DNA of 64,000 bases from Nitrosomonadales bacterium (lineage in GTDB: Bacteria > Pseudomonadota > Gammaproteobacteria > Burkholderiales > Gallionellaceae): positions 62,001 through 126,000 of the forward strand of contig JADKHS010000007.1 in assembly GCA_016721605.1 (NCBI GenBank), given 5' to 3'. Positions 43,759-53,965 of this stretch are shown here, piece by piece. Below the pieces are notes generated by a model, which saw nothing but the letters and a program-made list of their open reading frames with translations, ran no database searches and had not been told where the DNA came from. Position numbers and translations under genes: made by a program. The first letter of the stretch is position 1. Each line of letters starts with the position of its first letter.

Positions 43759-45270
43759 TCAAGGGGGGAGTCGAGAAATCCTGGACGTATATTTATGATT
43801 GAAATTACCACCGTATGTTGCCAAAATTCCGGGGGCCGCATTCTGGTTAATAAAATCTTGCACCATGAATCCAACGGTAGGTAAACCGAAATACGTGTCT
43901 CCATTAATACTCGTTAATGATTGGGAGGGATTTCCGTGATTGACGCCATTACCATCAGTTTGGCCATTGGTGAGGGCAGATTTGTCGGTATCTAAACCTC
44001 ATCTTCAGCCAACCATTCTCCATTCAAAGTATCACCAAGCTCGGTTTTGTTGGTCGATCCCAGCAAGCTATTATTAACGGCCAATCCCGGTGTTTTGGAG
44101 AAACCAACAACGGTTGACGTCCAGCACAGGGGTACACTGCCGTCCTCCCCTGTAAAACCAACGAAGGAGATGGAATAATTTTCGCGATTGGTGAAGCGAT
44201 ATTGAAATCGTTCGCACACGCCACCAAGCCAAAACTTTCTGGTAAAGGGACTAAACAATTGAGTGTGGTCCGTCACCACTGATGGGTTATGCACCGGAAC
44301 ATTGTCTCGTTTGGTTGGCATCGTTATCACCCAGTCGGTGCCAGACAGGGTTGCGCTGTCCAGAACATACTCGTTGATAATATTGTCGTGCATCAGCAAC
44401 GCGCCAACAGCATCTACCCCAGCGTACCATGTGCTGGAAACGACACTCCATTGTAGTAAACCAGCTAGTCGATCTGCGAATGACAGATCCGGGAGATAGA
44501 TTTGCCCAGCAAACCATATATTCTCGACTCCTGGTGGAGAGAAGCCCTCCAGCACAACTGGGGCATAGCCATAATCCGTACCGCCTGCAACGTTGACCAA
44601 GGAGGCCGTACCCGACAGACCACCCGTTGCCTTGAAGGCTCTGGCCGATTGGCCACCCACTACCAATGCGCTAGCAGGGCCCATGTCCATGGTTGCGGCC
44701 TGAACCACTGCGCAATTAGTGGGCACCCCACTTGCGTGTGTTATTGCCGCATTGATCGCGGTGTTCGTGATCGTGCCCATTTCGATAATCTCAAAATAGC
44801 CTTCACGGGTACGGTCTAACGAAGTCGTTTCGCCATCTCCACCACTTTGCCAAATACCTTCAAGCGCAGGGCCAGAATAGGCGAAATTCACGAAATCCTT
44901 GCCACCCGCAGGGATCGCAGGAGCAGTGCAGGACTTGTCGGCGGTCACAAGCTTTGCACCCATCAGTCGTGTTCACAACCGCAGCAGTCCAGATGTCATA
45001 CGGAGACAAGTAGATATGAAAAGCAACTACCGCGCGGCCATTCTTGCCTTCTGAAAAACGAACTTTTAGGGCCTTGGACAAAGCAGTCGTGTTCAGTACG
45101 GACAGATAGGTGTCATTTCCGGCGCGCGTGGTGTAGTACGGGTAAATCAGAACCTGACCCTGACCATCGTCACTTAGGTGTACCGCAGCACTGGTTGTGC
45201 CTGCAAGACCAGCCGAACCTATCGCTACGACTAAAGCAAGAGTCAGTGGATTTCTTTTAAATTTTTGCAT
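43759..45270 (-). CDS. Secreted ~500-aa surface protein, copy A (frameshifted)
   Basis: A signal peptide (MQKFKRNPLTLALVVAIGSA GLAGTTSAA) precedes VHLSDDGQGQVLIYPYYTTR, the conserved start of this family. The frame changes at about 44987 (GGG one base too long, TTDG to AKLVTADKSC) and again near 44000 after NKTELG; the last part reads FVMQDF-like GFMVQDFINQNAAPGILATY, ending SRLPP at 43759. The family (AVHL..GQGQVLxYPYYT...) occurs in several proteobacteria and has no assigned function that I know of. The copies differ by scattered substitutions. Two breaks suggest error or early decay. Confidence 0.7.
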
Positions 45271-45321
45271 GGTCTTTAGGCTCCCATATTTTTATACGAG
45301 TACGAGGTGTTTGAAGATTGA

Positions 45322-46786
45322 TCACGGGAGGAGTCGAGATATCCTGGCCGTATATTTATGATTGAAATTGCCACCGTATGTTGCCAAAATTCCGGGTGCC
45401 GCATTCTGGTTAATAAAATCTTGCACCATGAATCCAACGGTAGGCAAACCGAAATACGTGTCTCCGTTAACACTCGTTAATGAGTGGGCAGCTAGGCTAT
45501 GAACAACACCGTTACCATCAGTTTGGCCATTGACGACAGATATGTCGGTTCGTTAAAGGCATCTTCAGCCAGCCATTCTCGAAATCAACTGCAAGCTGAC
45601 TTTGTTGACCGATCCCAGCACCTGACTGTTGAACGTTACAACGTTGTTTCCCAAGAAAGAACAACGGTGCGCCAGCAACCAAAGTTGCGTTTCTCCTTCC
45701 GGTCCCAATAATGAAGGATAATTAATTCGACGCCAGACCTCGACGCGCCATCAACCCAAAACTTGCTGGTAAAAGGACTAAACAATTGAGGGGTCCGTCG
45801 CCAATGATGGGTTATGCACGGAACATTGTAATGTTTTGTTGGCATCGTTATCACCCAGTCGGTGCCGGACAGGGTTGCGGTATCCAAAACATACTCGTTG
45901 ATGATACTGTCGTGCATCAGCAGTGCGCTGATAGCATCGCTGCCTTTATTCCATGAGCTTGAAACGACACTACCCTTGTAGAGCACCAAGCTAGTGAGCT
46001 CTGCGAAGTCAGATCCGGGAAAATGCTGCCCGGAGAATTCCAAATATTCTCGACCGCTGATGGAGAAAAGCCCTCAGCACAACGGGGCATAGCCAAAATC
46101 CGTACCGCCTGCAACGTTTATCAAGGAGGCCGTACCCGACAACCCCCCGTTGCCTTGAAGGCTCTGGCCGATTGGCCACCCACTACCAATGCTAGCAACG
46201 CCCATGTCCATGGTTGCGGCTTGAACTACTGCGCAATTAGCTGGCACCCCACTTGTGTGCGTTATTGCCGCATTGATCGCGGTGTTCGTGATCGTGCCCA
46301 TTTCGATAATCTCAAAATAACCTTCACGGGTACGATCCAGCGAAGTCGTTGCGCCATCTCCACCACTTTGCCAAATACCTTCAAGCGCAGCACCAGAATA
46401 GGCGAAATTCACGAAATCCTTGCCACCAGCAGGGATCGCAGGAGCAGTGCAGGACTTGTCGGCGGTAACAAGCTTTGCACCATCAGCCGTGTTGACAACC
46501 GCAGCAGTCCAGATGTCATACGGGGAAAGAGATATGAAAATATACACCGCGCGGCCATTCTTGCCTTCTGAGAAACGAATTTTAGAGCCTTGGACAAAGC
46601 AGTCGAGTTCAGTACGGACAGATAGGTGTCATTTCCGGCGCGTGTGGTGTAGTAAGGATAAATCAGAACTTGACCCTGGCCATCGTCACTTAGGTGTACC
46701 GCAGCGCTTACTGTGCCTGCAATACCGATCGAACCTATCGCTGCGACCAAAGCAAGAGTCAGTCGGTTTCTTTTAAATTTGTGCAT
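45322..46786 (-). CDS. Secreted ~500-aa surface protein, copy B (several frameshifts)
   Basis: It starts MHKFKRNRLTLALVAAIGSI with the same signal peptide and continues as copies A and C. The frame is lost near 46570, restored with LSPYDIWTAAVVNTADGAKL, and lost again near 46070 (after GTDFGYAPL) and in the 45600-45780 region, where the copy is shorter than C and lacks parts of the segment that follows FTRKFWLGG. The final stretch matches again and stops at 45322. The number and spread of breaks, plus missing sequence, make this copy the most likely true pseudogene of the three. Confidence 0.65.
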
Positions 46787-46832
46787 GGTCTTTAGGCTCC
46801 CAATATTTATATACGAGGTGTTTGAAGATTAA

Positions 46833-48350
46833 TCACGGGTGGAGCCGAGATATTCTGGCCGTATATTTATGATTAAAATTGCCACCGTAGGTTGCCAAAA
46901 CTCCGTGTGCCGCATTCTGGTTAATAAAATCTTGCACCATGAATCCAACGGTGGGCAAACCGAAATAGGTGTCTCCATTAATACTTGTTAATGATTGGGT
47001 GGCCCTGCCATGCCTAAATCCATTACCATCAATTTGGCCAGTGACGACAGATATGTCGGTTTCGTTAAAAGACATCTTCAGCCAACCATTCTCTAAGGAG
47101 TCAGTACCAAGCTCGGTTTTGTTGTTCGATCCCAGCAAGCTACTATTAATGGCCAATCCCGGCGTTTTGCAAAAACTTACAACGGATGACGTCCCGCACA
47201 AGAGTTCTCCGTTCAGCTGTCCTGTAAAATAAATGAAGGGGATGGAATAATTTTCGCGATTGTAATAGACAGGTTGAAATAGTTCGCACGCGCCACCAAG
47301 CCAAAACTTTCTGGTAAAGGGACTAAACAATTGAGTGGCGTCCGTCACCAATGATGGGTTATGCACCGGAACATTGTATCGTTTGGTTGGCATCGTTATC
47401 ACCCAGTCGGTGCCAGATAATGTTGTGTTGTCCAGAACAAACTCGTTGATAATTTTTTCATGCATCAGCAGCGCGCCAACAGCATCTACCCCAGCGTACC
47501 ATGTGCTGGAAACGACACTTCCATTGTAGTAAACCAAGCTAGTCAGATCTGCGAATCTCAGATCCGGGAGATTATATTGCCCAGCAAACCATATATTCTC
47601 GACCGCTGGTGGAGAGAAGCCCTCCAGCACAACTGGGGCGTAGCCAAAATCCGTACCGCCTGCAACGTTTATCAGGGAGGCTGTACCTGACAGGCCCCCC
47701 GTTGCCTTGAAGGCTCTGGCCGATTGGCCACCCACTACCAATGTGCTAGCAACGCCCATGTCCATAGTCGCAGCCTGAACCACTGCGCAATTAGCGGGCA
47801 CCCCACTTGCGTGTGTTATTGCCGCGTTGATCGCGGTGTTCGTGATCGTGCCCATTTCGATAATCTCAAAATAACCTTCACGGGTACGATCTAGAGAGGT
47901 AGTTTCGCCATCTCCACCACTTTGCCAAATACCTTCAAGCGCAGGGCCAGAATAGGCGAAATTCACGAAATCCTTGCCACCAGCAGGGATCGCAGGAGCA
48001 GTGCAGGACTTGTCGGCGGTAACAAGCTTTGCACCGTCAGCCGTGTTGACAACCGCAGCAGTCCAGATGTCATAAGGGGAGAGATAAACGTTAAAGTTAA
48101 GCACGTCGCGGCCATTCTTGCCTTCTGAAAAACGAATTTTTAGAGCCTTGGACAAAGCAGTCGAGTTCAGTACGGACAGATAGGTGTCATTTCCGGCGCG
48201 TGTGGTGTAGTAAGGATAAATCAGAACTTGACCCTGACCATTGTCACTTAGGTGTACGGCAGCACTGGTTGTGCCTGCAATACCAACCGAGCCTATCGCT
48301 GCGGCCAAAGCAAGAGTCAGTGAGCTTCTTTTAAATTTATGCATTGACAT
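46833..48350 (-). CDS. Secreted ~500-aa surface protein, copy C (intact)
   Basis: 505 residues without interruption. The ATG at 48350 has GAGGAA upstream; a second ATG at 48344 gives the same start as copy B. The signal peptide ends TSAA-VHLSDNGQGQ. The mature chain is rich in Gly, Thr, Asn and Ser, with few Cys (DKSCTAPAIPAGG, ANCAVVQAATMDM), and ends GGNFNHKYTARISRLHP. No catalytic motif or membrane anchor is visible. Related N-termini (VHLxxxGxGQVLxYPYYT) occur elsewhere in proteobacteria. Its location beside a glycosyltransferase, a UDP-sugar enzyme and a methyltransferase suggests an abundant, perhaps glycosylated, surface protein. Confidence 0.75.
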   Translation of the reverse strand: MSMHKFKRSSLTLALAAAIGSVGIAGTTSAAVHLSDNGQGQVLIYPYYTTRAGNDTYLSVLNSTALSKALKIRFSEGKNGRDVLNFNVYLSPYDIWTAAVVNTADGAKLVTADKSCTAPAIPAGGKDFVNFAYSGPALEGIWQSGGDGETTSLDRTREGYFEIIEMGTITNTAINAAITHASGVPANCAVVQAATMDMGVASTLVVGGQSARAFKATGGLSGTASLINVAGGTDFGYAPVVLEGFSPPAVENIWFAGQYNLPDLRFADLTSLVYYNGSVVSSTWYAGVDAVGALLMHEKIINEFVLDNTTLSGTDWVITMPTKRYNVPVHNPSLVTDATQLFSPFTRKFWLGGACELFQPVYYNRENYSIPFIYFTGQLNGELLCGTSSVVSFCKTPGLAINSSLLGSNNKTELGTDSLENGWLKMSFNETDISVVTGQIDGNGFRHGRATQSLTSINGDTYFGLPTVGFMVQDFINQNAAHGVLATYGGNFNHKYTARISRLHP

Positions 48351-48707
48351 TAAGTTTCCTCTATTTTCAACACCACCGCTACAGTTTGACTGCTTGACAC
48401 CTCTATAAATAACTACTACTTGTTCTGTAGTGTTAACGCAATTTACCTAATTTTGAGTTTGAACATGACCTATGTCGACGCTGTACTCATTCGGAGTTAA
48501 GTACCGCAAACCGGAAGAAGATATGCATGTTACAGGACAGGCGGGACTCTGATGCAAGGAAATTAAAGCTCGAGCCCACAAAAAATACCCGCCCATTAAA
48601 AACGACCGAGTCAAGATGGGAGCCAGACAGGCCTGTGCGTAAGGCAACCGAAAAAACTATCGAAATCTTGATATTCGCAAGATGGCTTAGTCTGGCTGTT
48701 TACCGGA

Positions 48708-49507
48708 TGAATGGTTCAAGGGACAATGAAAGCCTTACCGCATACGAGTGCTATTTTGTTATGAACAAGAAACTCAGCCCCTACGGGATGCTCCGAATCC
48801 ATGAGTCTGGTGATGCGCCCTATCAGGCACATTTTGTTCCTGAAGATGTCAGAAAAGTATGCGTCGAATTGGCGCCATCGACCTATCTGGATGTGGGGTG
48901 CAATCGCGGCCAATTGATTGCTGCGGTCAAAAAAGGGCTTAATAACCATGCCGTTTGTGTCGGTGTTGAAATGAACACGGTTGCCGCAAAGGATGCAGAA
49001 CAGGTTTGTGACCGTGTCTATCCCTGCACTTTTGATGCGGCAATCGGCGGGCTCAAGGCAGACTACCCGGGCGGCTTCGATGTTATTTCATTTGCGGATG
49101 TGCTTGAACACATGTACGACCCGTGGGAAGCCATGGTTTTGGCGAAGGATTTGTTATCCGGGCGTGGAAAGTGTGTATTTCAAATTCCAAATATGGGGCA
49201 TCGTTCCATTATTGGCGGACTACTTTCAAATCGATTCGATTATGAATTGATGGGTTTGCTGGACGTGACGCATATCCGCTTTTTTACGCCAGGATCATTT
49301 GAAGACGCCTGCCAGCAGGCTGAGTACAAAATCATACGGAAGGTGCCAATCATGGAGGAAAATCCACAACCTGTGCTATCTGCCTTCAGCACGCTGATTG
49401 CAGGATCAGAGGATGTCAAAAATTTCTTGCGAATATTGGGCGTGGCGCAGATCAATCTTCCGCTACTGGCGATGTGGCAAATCTGTTATGTATGTGAACC
49501 TCTGTAA
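48708..49507 (+). CDS. Class I SAM methyltransferase of the surface cluster
   Basis: The open frame begins at 48527, but the first 60 residues are low-complexity and basic; ATGs at 48708 or 48759 are more plausible starts. The SAM motif STYLDVGCNRGQLIAAVKKG is followed by FDVISFADVLEHMYDPWEAM and FQIPNMGHRSIIGGLLSNRF, then DVTHIRFFTPGSFEDACQQA. This is the Methyltransf_23-type enzyme common in polysaccharide and glycosylation loci. It is divergent from the surface-protein array. The substrate is unknown. Confidence 0.75.
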
Positions 49508-49612
49508 GCTCGATCGGCACGGGATTCAAGCTGGTCAACCTACACGCAAGAACCGTTGGGGAAAATTGTTGAGAACTCGAATATCACACCTGTAGTAGTC
49601 ATGTTTCGATCC

Positions 49613-50227
49613 TCAGCACGTCCTGTTATCCTCTCCCCACCGCTTCACTAACCTATGCTCCACGCCCAAGTGATCCAGTATTTTTGCCACCACAAAATCT
49701 ACCAAATCTTGCACGCTTTGCGGGTGATAATAAAAACCCGGATTGGGCGGCAGGATGACCGCACCGGCATGGCTCAGCTTGAGCATATTTTCCAGATGGA
49801 TGGCGGAAAACGGCGTTTCGCGCGGCACTAAAATCAACGGGCGCTTCTCCTTGAGCATGACGTCGGCTGCACGGGTGATGAGGTCGTCGCTCAACCCCGC
49901 CGCCACCGCCGCCAGCGTACCCATAGTGCAGGGGCAAATTACCATCGCATCGCCAGGATTAGAGCCTGAGGCCATGGGTGCGAACCAGTCATCGCGCCCA
50001 AATACGCGCAATTCGCCGCTCACTTTGCCGAGCCGTTCCGCCAAGATTTTTTCCGCATCTTGCGGACGGTTGGGTAACACAAAATCCAACTCTTGTTTGG
50101 CGACTATTTGTGCCGCTTGTGAATAGACCAGGTGGACGCGCTGACCGCCTTGGAGCAGGCACTCAAGCAGCCGCATGGCGTAGGGTAAGCCGGATGCGCC
50201 GGTTAGGGCGAGTACGATAGTTTTCAT
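49613..50227 (-). CDS. ubiX: Flavin prenyltransferase UbiX
   Basis: 204 residues. VLALTGASGLPYAMRLLECL (FMN-binding GASG), ASGSNPGDAMVICPCTMGTL and LVPRETPFSAIHLENMLKLS are the UbiX signatures. It prenylates FMN to give the cofactor of the UbiD decarboxylase in ubiquinone synthesis. It is followed upstream on the same strand by a Gx transporter and a NusG-II protein, with an 7-base gap. Confidence 0.95.
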   Translation of the reverse strand: MKTIVLALTGASGLPYAMRLLECLLQGGQRVHLVYSQAAQIVAKQELDFVLPNRPQDAEKILAERLGKVSGELRVFGRDDWFAPMASGSNPGDAMVICPCTMGTLAAVAAGLSDDLITRAADVMLKEKRPLILVPRETPFSAIHLENMLKLSHAGAVILPPNPGFYYHPQSVQDLVDFVVAKILDHLGVEHRLVKRWGEDNRTC

Positions 50228-50234
50228 GTGCTTT

Positions 50235-50780
50235 TCAACCAGTTAATTTTGGCGTTTCGGACCCAGTATTTGGCGCATTCAGGTAGTGTGCCGCGATCAG
50301 GCCATTTACTGTACCAAACAACAGCGCTGCCGTAGCAAAAATCGGGATTAAGTAAGCCAACCCGGTATGCGGAATAAGCCAGAAATACACTAATAGTAAT
50401 TGGCCAGCAACGTGTGCAAATGCACCGAAGATACTGTGGGTGACCGGGCCGAACCAGCGCGCCGGTAAATACTGGCTGATACCCAATATGGTGATGCTGC
50501 ATAGCGCGCCGCTTACGCTGAGAAAAAATCCAGGCGTAAGAAAACTCCCCATAAGCAAGCTGCCCGCCAGCACCCGCAGTAGCGATACCCAAGCCGCCAT
50601 GCGCCAGCCATAGCGTGTAAGCACAATGAGGGTGAAGATGTTAGCCAAACCAGGTTTTACGCCAGGCAACGGCGAGGGAATGGCTGCTTCCAGCATGGAC
50701 AAGCCCATCGCCAATGCCGCCATGCGCGCGATGTGATGATCCGTTGCGGTGGTTTCGAGTTTAATAATTGAGGCTGTCAT
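50235..50780 (-). CDS. Gx transporter family protein (heptaprenyl diphosphate synthase component I-like)
   Basis: 181 residues from the ATG at 50780, which overlaps the preceding gene. It has about five transmembrane segments. AALAMGLSMLEAAIPSPLPG, VKPGLANIFTLIVLTRYGWR, SLLRVLAGSLLMGSFLTPGF and SHSIFGAFAH-like THSIFGAFAHVAGQLLLVYF match the Hpre_diP_synt_I/Gx transporter family, an ECF-S-like membrane protein. Despite the historic name it is unlikely to synthesise isoprenoids. Pairing with a NusG-II protein is common and suggests a redox or flavin-related role. Confidence 0.85.
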   Translation of the reverse strand: MTASIIKLETTATDHHIARMAALAMGLSMLEAAIPSPLPGVKPGLANIFTLIVLTRYGWRMAAWVSLLRVLAGSLLMGSFLTPGFFLSVSGALCSITILGISQYLPARWFGPVTHSIFGAFAHVAGQLLLVYFWLIPHTGLAYLIPIFATAALLFGTVNGLIAAHYLNAPNTGSETPKLTG

Positions 50781-51135
50781 AACGCTTGCCCTTGCCACTC
50801 AATTCAACGCTGACTTGGTTGGGCAGGCAGATGGCAATTTCACCCGCCTGCTTCAACCAGCCTTGATGCACACAATATTGACGCGGGCTGGGGTCGGCGG
50901 CGATGCGTGCCTGCCGGTTATGTATGGCAATCTGACTAATACCGAGCGGGCCGGGCACAGAAATAATTTGGTTACGGGATAGTGGCACTTCGCTGAATAT
51001 TTTGCCGCTGCTGCGAATGATCGCCTTGTCCGCTGCGCCGCCTTGCCATAGCGTGATAGTGATCCATGTAATACCGAGCGCACCAAGCAACAACACTATC
51101 CAATCGCCTATCTTTATGGGCGCTAATGACAGCAT
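50761..51135 (-). CDS. NusG domain II-containing membrane-anchored protein
   Basis: 124 residues. One N-terminal transmembrane helix (IGDWIVLLLGALGITWITIT) precedes a small beta-barrel with FSEVPLSRNQIISVPGPLGI and RIAADPSPRQYCVHQGWLKQ, typical of NusG_II proteins. The Cys in YCVHQGW is conserved in the family. Its 3' end overlaps the Gx transporter gene by 20 bases. The role is not established. Confidence 0.85.
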   Translation of the reverse strand: MLSLAPIKIGDWIVLLLGALGITWITITLWQGGAADKAIIRSSGKIFSEVPLSRNQIISVPGPLGISQIAIHNRQARIAADPSPRQYCVHQGWLKQAGEIAICLPNQVSVELSGKGKRYDSLNY

Positions 51136-51295
51136 GATTATTTATCGTGAATAGCAATGCTAAACAACATTCCGCCATTCCTGCACTGAATAACATTCAG
51201 TGCAGATAAATCAAAGTTGCTCTGGAAAGCCTGAATTTGCTCCTGTACGAAAATGGCAGTTACTGTAATGAAGTTTGTCATAACTCACACAAAAA

Positions 51296-52165
51296 TCAAT
51301 AAGTGTTACCGAGTTCGCGGTGACGCAGCAGCACTTGCTGTTGCAATTTAAAACAACGCGCAAGCTTTTCCACCAAGTACACCGAGCGATGTTGGCCACC
51401 TGTGCAACCGATGGCGACGGTGAGATAGCTGCGGTTATCAGCGATGAAGCAGGGCAACCAGCTTTCGACAAAAACACGGATGTCTTCGCACATTTTTTGT
51501 ACATTTTGGTTGCGTTCGAGAAACTCAATGACCGCTGCATCGCGCCCGGTTAATGGCCGCAACACGGGGTCGTAATGTGGATTAGGTAGGCAGCGCACGT
51601 CGAACACTAAATCGGCATCGAACGGAATGCCATTTTTAAAACCAAAGGATTGGAACAGCAGGGTAATCCGTGCGCGGTCAACACCCTTAAAATCTTTAAC
51701 CCAAGCACGCAAGGCATTAGCGCCAAGCTCGCTGGTATCAATACGATGGCCGATGTTGCTAATCTCGGCGAGCATTTCACGCTCGAGTTGTACACACTCA
51801 GGTAAAGTAAGTCCTTCGTTGGTCTGCTCCGGCGGTAGGGCGTTACGCAGCGGATGGCGGCGACGCGTCTCAGAAAAACGTTTCACCAACGTATCGGTCT
51901 GCGCATCAAGGAAAAGCAGATGCACATCTATACCCTGTTGCTTAAGTTGTTCAATATAGTGCGGCAGTTGTTTCACGCTGTCGCCACTACGCACGTCTAT
52001 ACTGACAGCAATGCGTGTGTTACCCGTCTGATGCAGATTTTCTATGAGGACGGGCAACAATGCGGAAGGCAGATTGTCAACACAATAATAGCCGCTGTCT
52101 TCCAGCGCCTTGAGCGCCACGCTTTTCCCCGAACCGGAAAGGCCGCTGATCAGAAATAGTTGCAT
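51296..52165 (-). CDS. rapZ: RNase adapter protein RapZ
   Basis: 289 residues. Walker A is LISGLSGSGKSVALKALEDS; YYCVDNLPSALLPVL, ISIDVRSGD-like AVSIDVRSGDS and the C-terminal GCTGGQHRSVYLVEKLA are the family motifs. RapZ binds glucosamine-6-phosphate and sRNAs to control GlmS in enterobacteria. It lies 3 bases after hprK, at the end of the rpoN-linked cluster. The sequence 51136-51295 upstream of the next gene holds no gene. Confidence 0.95.
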   Translation of the reverse strand: MQLFLISGLSGSGKSVALKALEDSGYYCVDNLPSALLPVLIENLHQTGNTRIAVSIDVRSGDSVKQLPHYIEQLKQQGIDVHLLFLDAQTDTLVKRFSETRRRHPLRNALPPEQTNEGLTLPECVQLEREMLAEISNIGHRIDTSELGANALRAWVKDFKGVDRARITLLFQSFGFKNGIPFDADLVFDVRCLPNPHYDPVLRPLTGRDAAVIEFLERNQNVQKMCEDIRVFVESWLPCFIADNRSYLTVAIGCTGGQHRSVYLVEKLARCFKLQQQVLLRHRELGNTY

Positions 52166-52168
52166 GAT

Positions 52169-53108
52169 TTATTGATCCTGCATTTGCTGCTCGTGGCGAC
52201 TTAGAAATTCTTGCATGCTATCGATACCGCGTTGCTGTAGCACAAAATTGCGCGCAGCCGCTTCTACCAGTACCGCAAGGTTACGTCCGGCCATAACCGG
52301 GATGCTTACCGTGCTGATCTTTACGCCAAGGATTTCCTGATGGCTAGCCGCTAACGGCAAACGTTCCAGATGGGAAAGATCGCCACGTAGCGGGCGCTGC
52401 AAATGTACGATGAGTTTTAAACTTTTTTTGCGCCGCACCGCAGTCTCGCCAAACATGGTGCGAATATTAAGCACTCCCAGGCCCCGCACTTCGAGGAAAT
52501 CACGCAATAATTCCGGACAGCGTCCTTCCAGGGTTTCTGGAGAAATACGGTACAGCTCGGTAATATCATCCGCCACCAAGCCGTTACCACGCGTGATAAG
52601 TTCCAGTCCCAGCTCACTCTTGCCTATTCCGCTATCACCGGTAACCAGTACCCCCACCCCAAGCACGTCAAGAAACACACCATGGCGCACGGTCGATTCC
52701 GCTAACGCTTTGACAATATAATGACGCACGAGCCACATCAAATGTACGCTGGGCAGGGGTGAACGGAACAGGGGTGTATGGGTGCGGTTAGCGTAAACGA
52801 TCAACTCCTGCGGGATCTTCTCCGTGCCGGCCACGATCAGGCATAGCGTACCGCCGCGTTCAAGTTGCGCCAGCGCCTCTGTGACCGCGACAGATGGAAG
52901 CCCTTGAAGATGGTCAACTTCCGTTTCACTCAATACCTGCACCCAATTCGGGTGGATAAAATTAAGGTGGCCAATCAAGCCCTTTGTTAGAGGCACTGAC
53001 TAAATCGCTATCCAGTATTTTCGCAGCGCCATTCGCTCCAGCTACCCAGCTCAATGCCAGCTGCTCTTGTTTGTCCTCGAACAACTGTTGGATATTGACT
53101 TGTGCCAT
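52169..53108 (-). CDS. hprK: HPr kinase/phosphorylase (one frameshift near N-terminus)
   Basis: The true start is the ATG at 53108: MAQVNIQQLFEDKQEQLALS, then AKILDSDLVSASNKG. The frame changes at about 52985-52990 (AAAGGG one base too long) and continues LIGHLNFIHPNWVQVLSETE. The P-loop is LVTGDSGIGKSELGLELITR, followed by the signature LEVRGLGVLNIRTMFGE. It phosphorylates and dephosphorylates the PTS protein HPr on Ser. Restored length is about 313 residues, normal. It is 5 bases downstream of ptsN. Confidence 0.93.
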
Positions 53109-53113
53109 TGCTA

Positions 53114-53569
53114 TTACGCTGCCCAGTTAGTAAACAATTGATGAATTACCGCTACATCATTGCTATTCTGTATTTGTTCGCGGAAGGTTTTATCACTGAA
53201 CATTTGCGCCAGTTCGCCGAGTAGTTGCAAGTGCAGGTCGGTGGCCCGTTCCGGCACCAATAACACGAAAATCAGGTTGACCGGTTGACCATCCGGTGCG
53301 TCGAACGGAATCAATGCTTGTGTCTTGACGAAAGCGGCAACCGCATCCCGTAGGCCTTTAATACGGCCATGCGGAATAGCTACACTGTGACCCAAGCCAG
53401 TCGAGCCGAGTTTCTCACGCGCAAACAGGCTATCGAATACTTGGCTACGCGCGATTTTCTGAGTATTTTCAAATAACACCCCCGCCCTTTCGAAAACCCG
53501 TTTTTTACTGGTGGAATCGGCATCCAGTATGACGTTCTCAGGGGGTAAAACTTTGCTGATCAGGTTCAT
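53114..53569 (-). CDS. ptsN: PTS IIA-like nitrogen-regulatory protein
   Basis: 151 residues. The phosphorylated His is in GHSVAIPHGRIKGLRDAVAA; FDAPDGQPVNLIFVLLVPE and HLQLLGELAQMFSDKTFREQ complete the EIIA-Ntr fold. It connects the nitrogen PTS with potassium and carbon/nitrogen control. It follows hpf after about 50 bases that contain a terminator-like hairpin. Confidence 0.95.
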   Translation of the reverse strand: MNLISKVLPPENVILDADSTSKKRVFERAGVLFENTQKIARSQVFDSLFAREKLGSTGLGHSVAIPHGRIKGLRDAVAAFVKTQALIPFDAPDGQPVNLIFVLLVPERATDLHLQLLGELAQMFSDKTFREQIQNSNDVAVIHQLFTNWAA

Positions 53570-53583
53570 AATTCAAGCACATC

Positions 53584-53616
53584 AAAAAAAAGAAGGGGTG
53601 GCCGTAAGCCGCCCCG
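53584..53616 (-). terminator. Intrinsic terminator or attenuator between hpf and ptsN
   Basis: On the minus strand GGGGCGGC pairs with GGCCACCCC around TTAC (one C-A mismatch), followed by TTC and a T7 tract. It would stop many transcripts after hpf. Partial readthrough would let ptsN-hprK-rapZ share the rpoN promoter. Confidence 0.7.
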
Positions 53617-53619
53617 TTA

Positions 53620-53949
53620 TCATTGTTGCTCCGCTGCAGTAGGATTGCCGGTTTCATCATGGCGACGAGCGGCATGTTTCTCTTTATGTTTGATAATTTG
53701 ACGATCGAGTTTTTCGATCAGATTATCAATAGCGGCATATAAGTTTGTGTCATCACATTCCACAAAAATTGTCTTGCCGCTCAGATGGACGTTAGCCTCG
53801 GCCTTTTGTTTCAGCTTTTCCACCGACAGAACGACATTAACATCAATCAAATTATCGAAGTGGCGTTTGATTTTTTCGATTTTGTTTACCACGTGCTCGC
53901 GAATAGCGGGGGTAATTTCCAAATGATGTCCGCTGAGATTGAGGTTCAT
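53620..53949 (-). CDS. hpf: Ribosome hibernation-promoting factor, short type
   Basis: 109 residues, the short HPF/YhbH class that acts with RMF-type or alone to inactivate ribosomes in stationary phase. MNLNLSGHHLEITPAIREHV, VNKIEKIKRHFDNLIDVNVV and DDTNLYAAIDNLIEKLDRQI are conserved. It follows rpoN by 16 bases, the classical order. Confidence 0.95.
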   Translation of the reverse strand: MNLNLSGHHLEITPAIREHVVNKIEKIKRHFDNLIDVNVVLSVEKLKQKAEANVHLSGKTIFVECDDTNLYAAIDNLIEKLDRQIIKHKEKHAARRHDETGNPTAAEQQ

Positions 53950-53965
53950 GGCCTGCTCCTTATGG

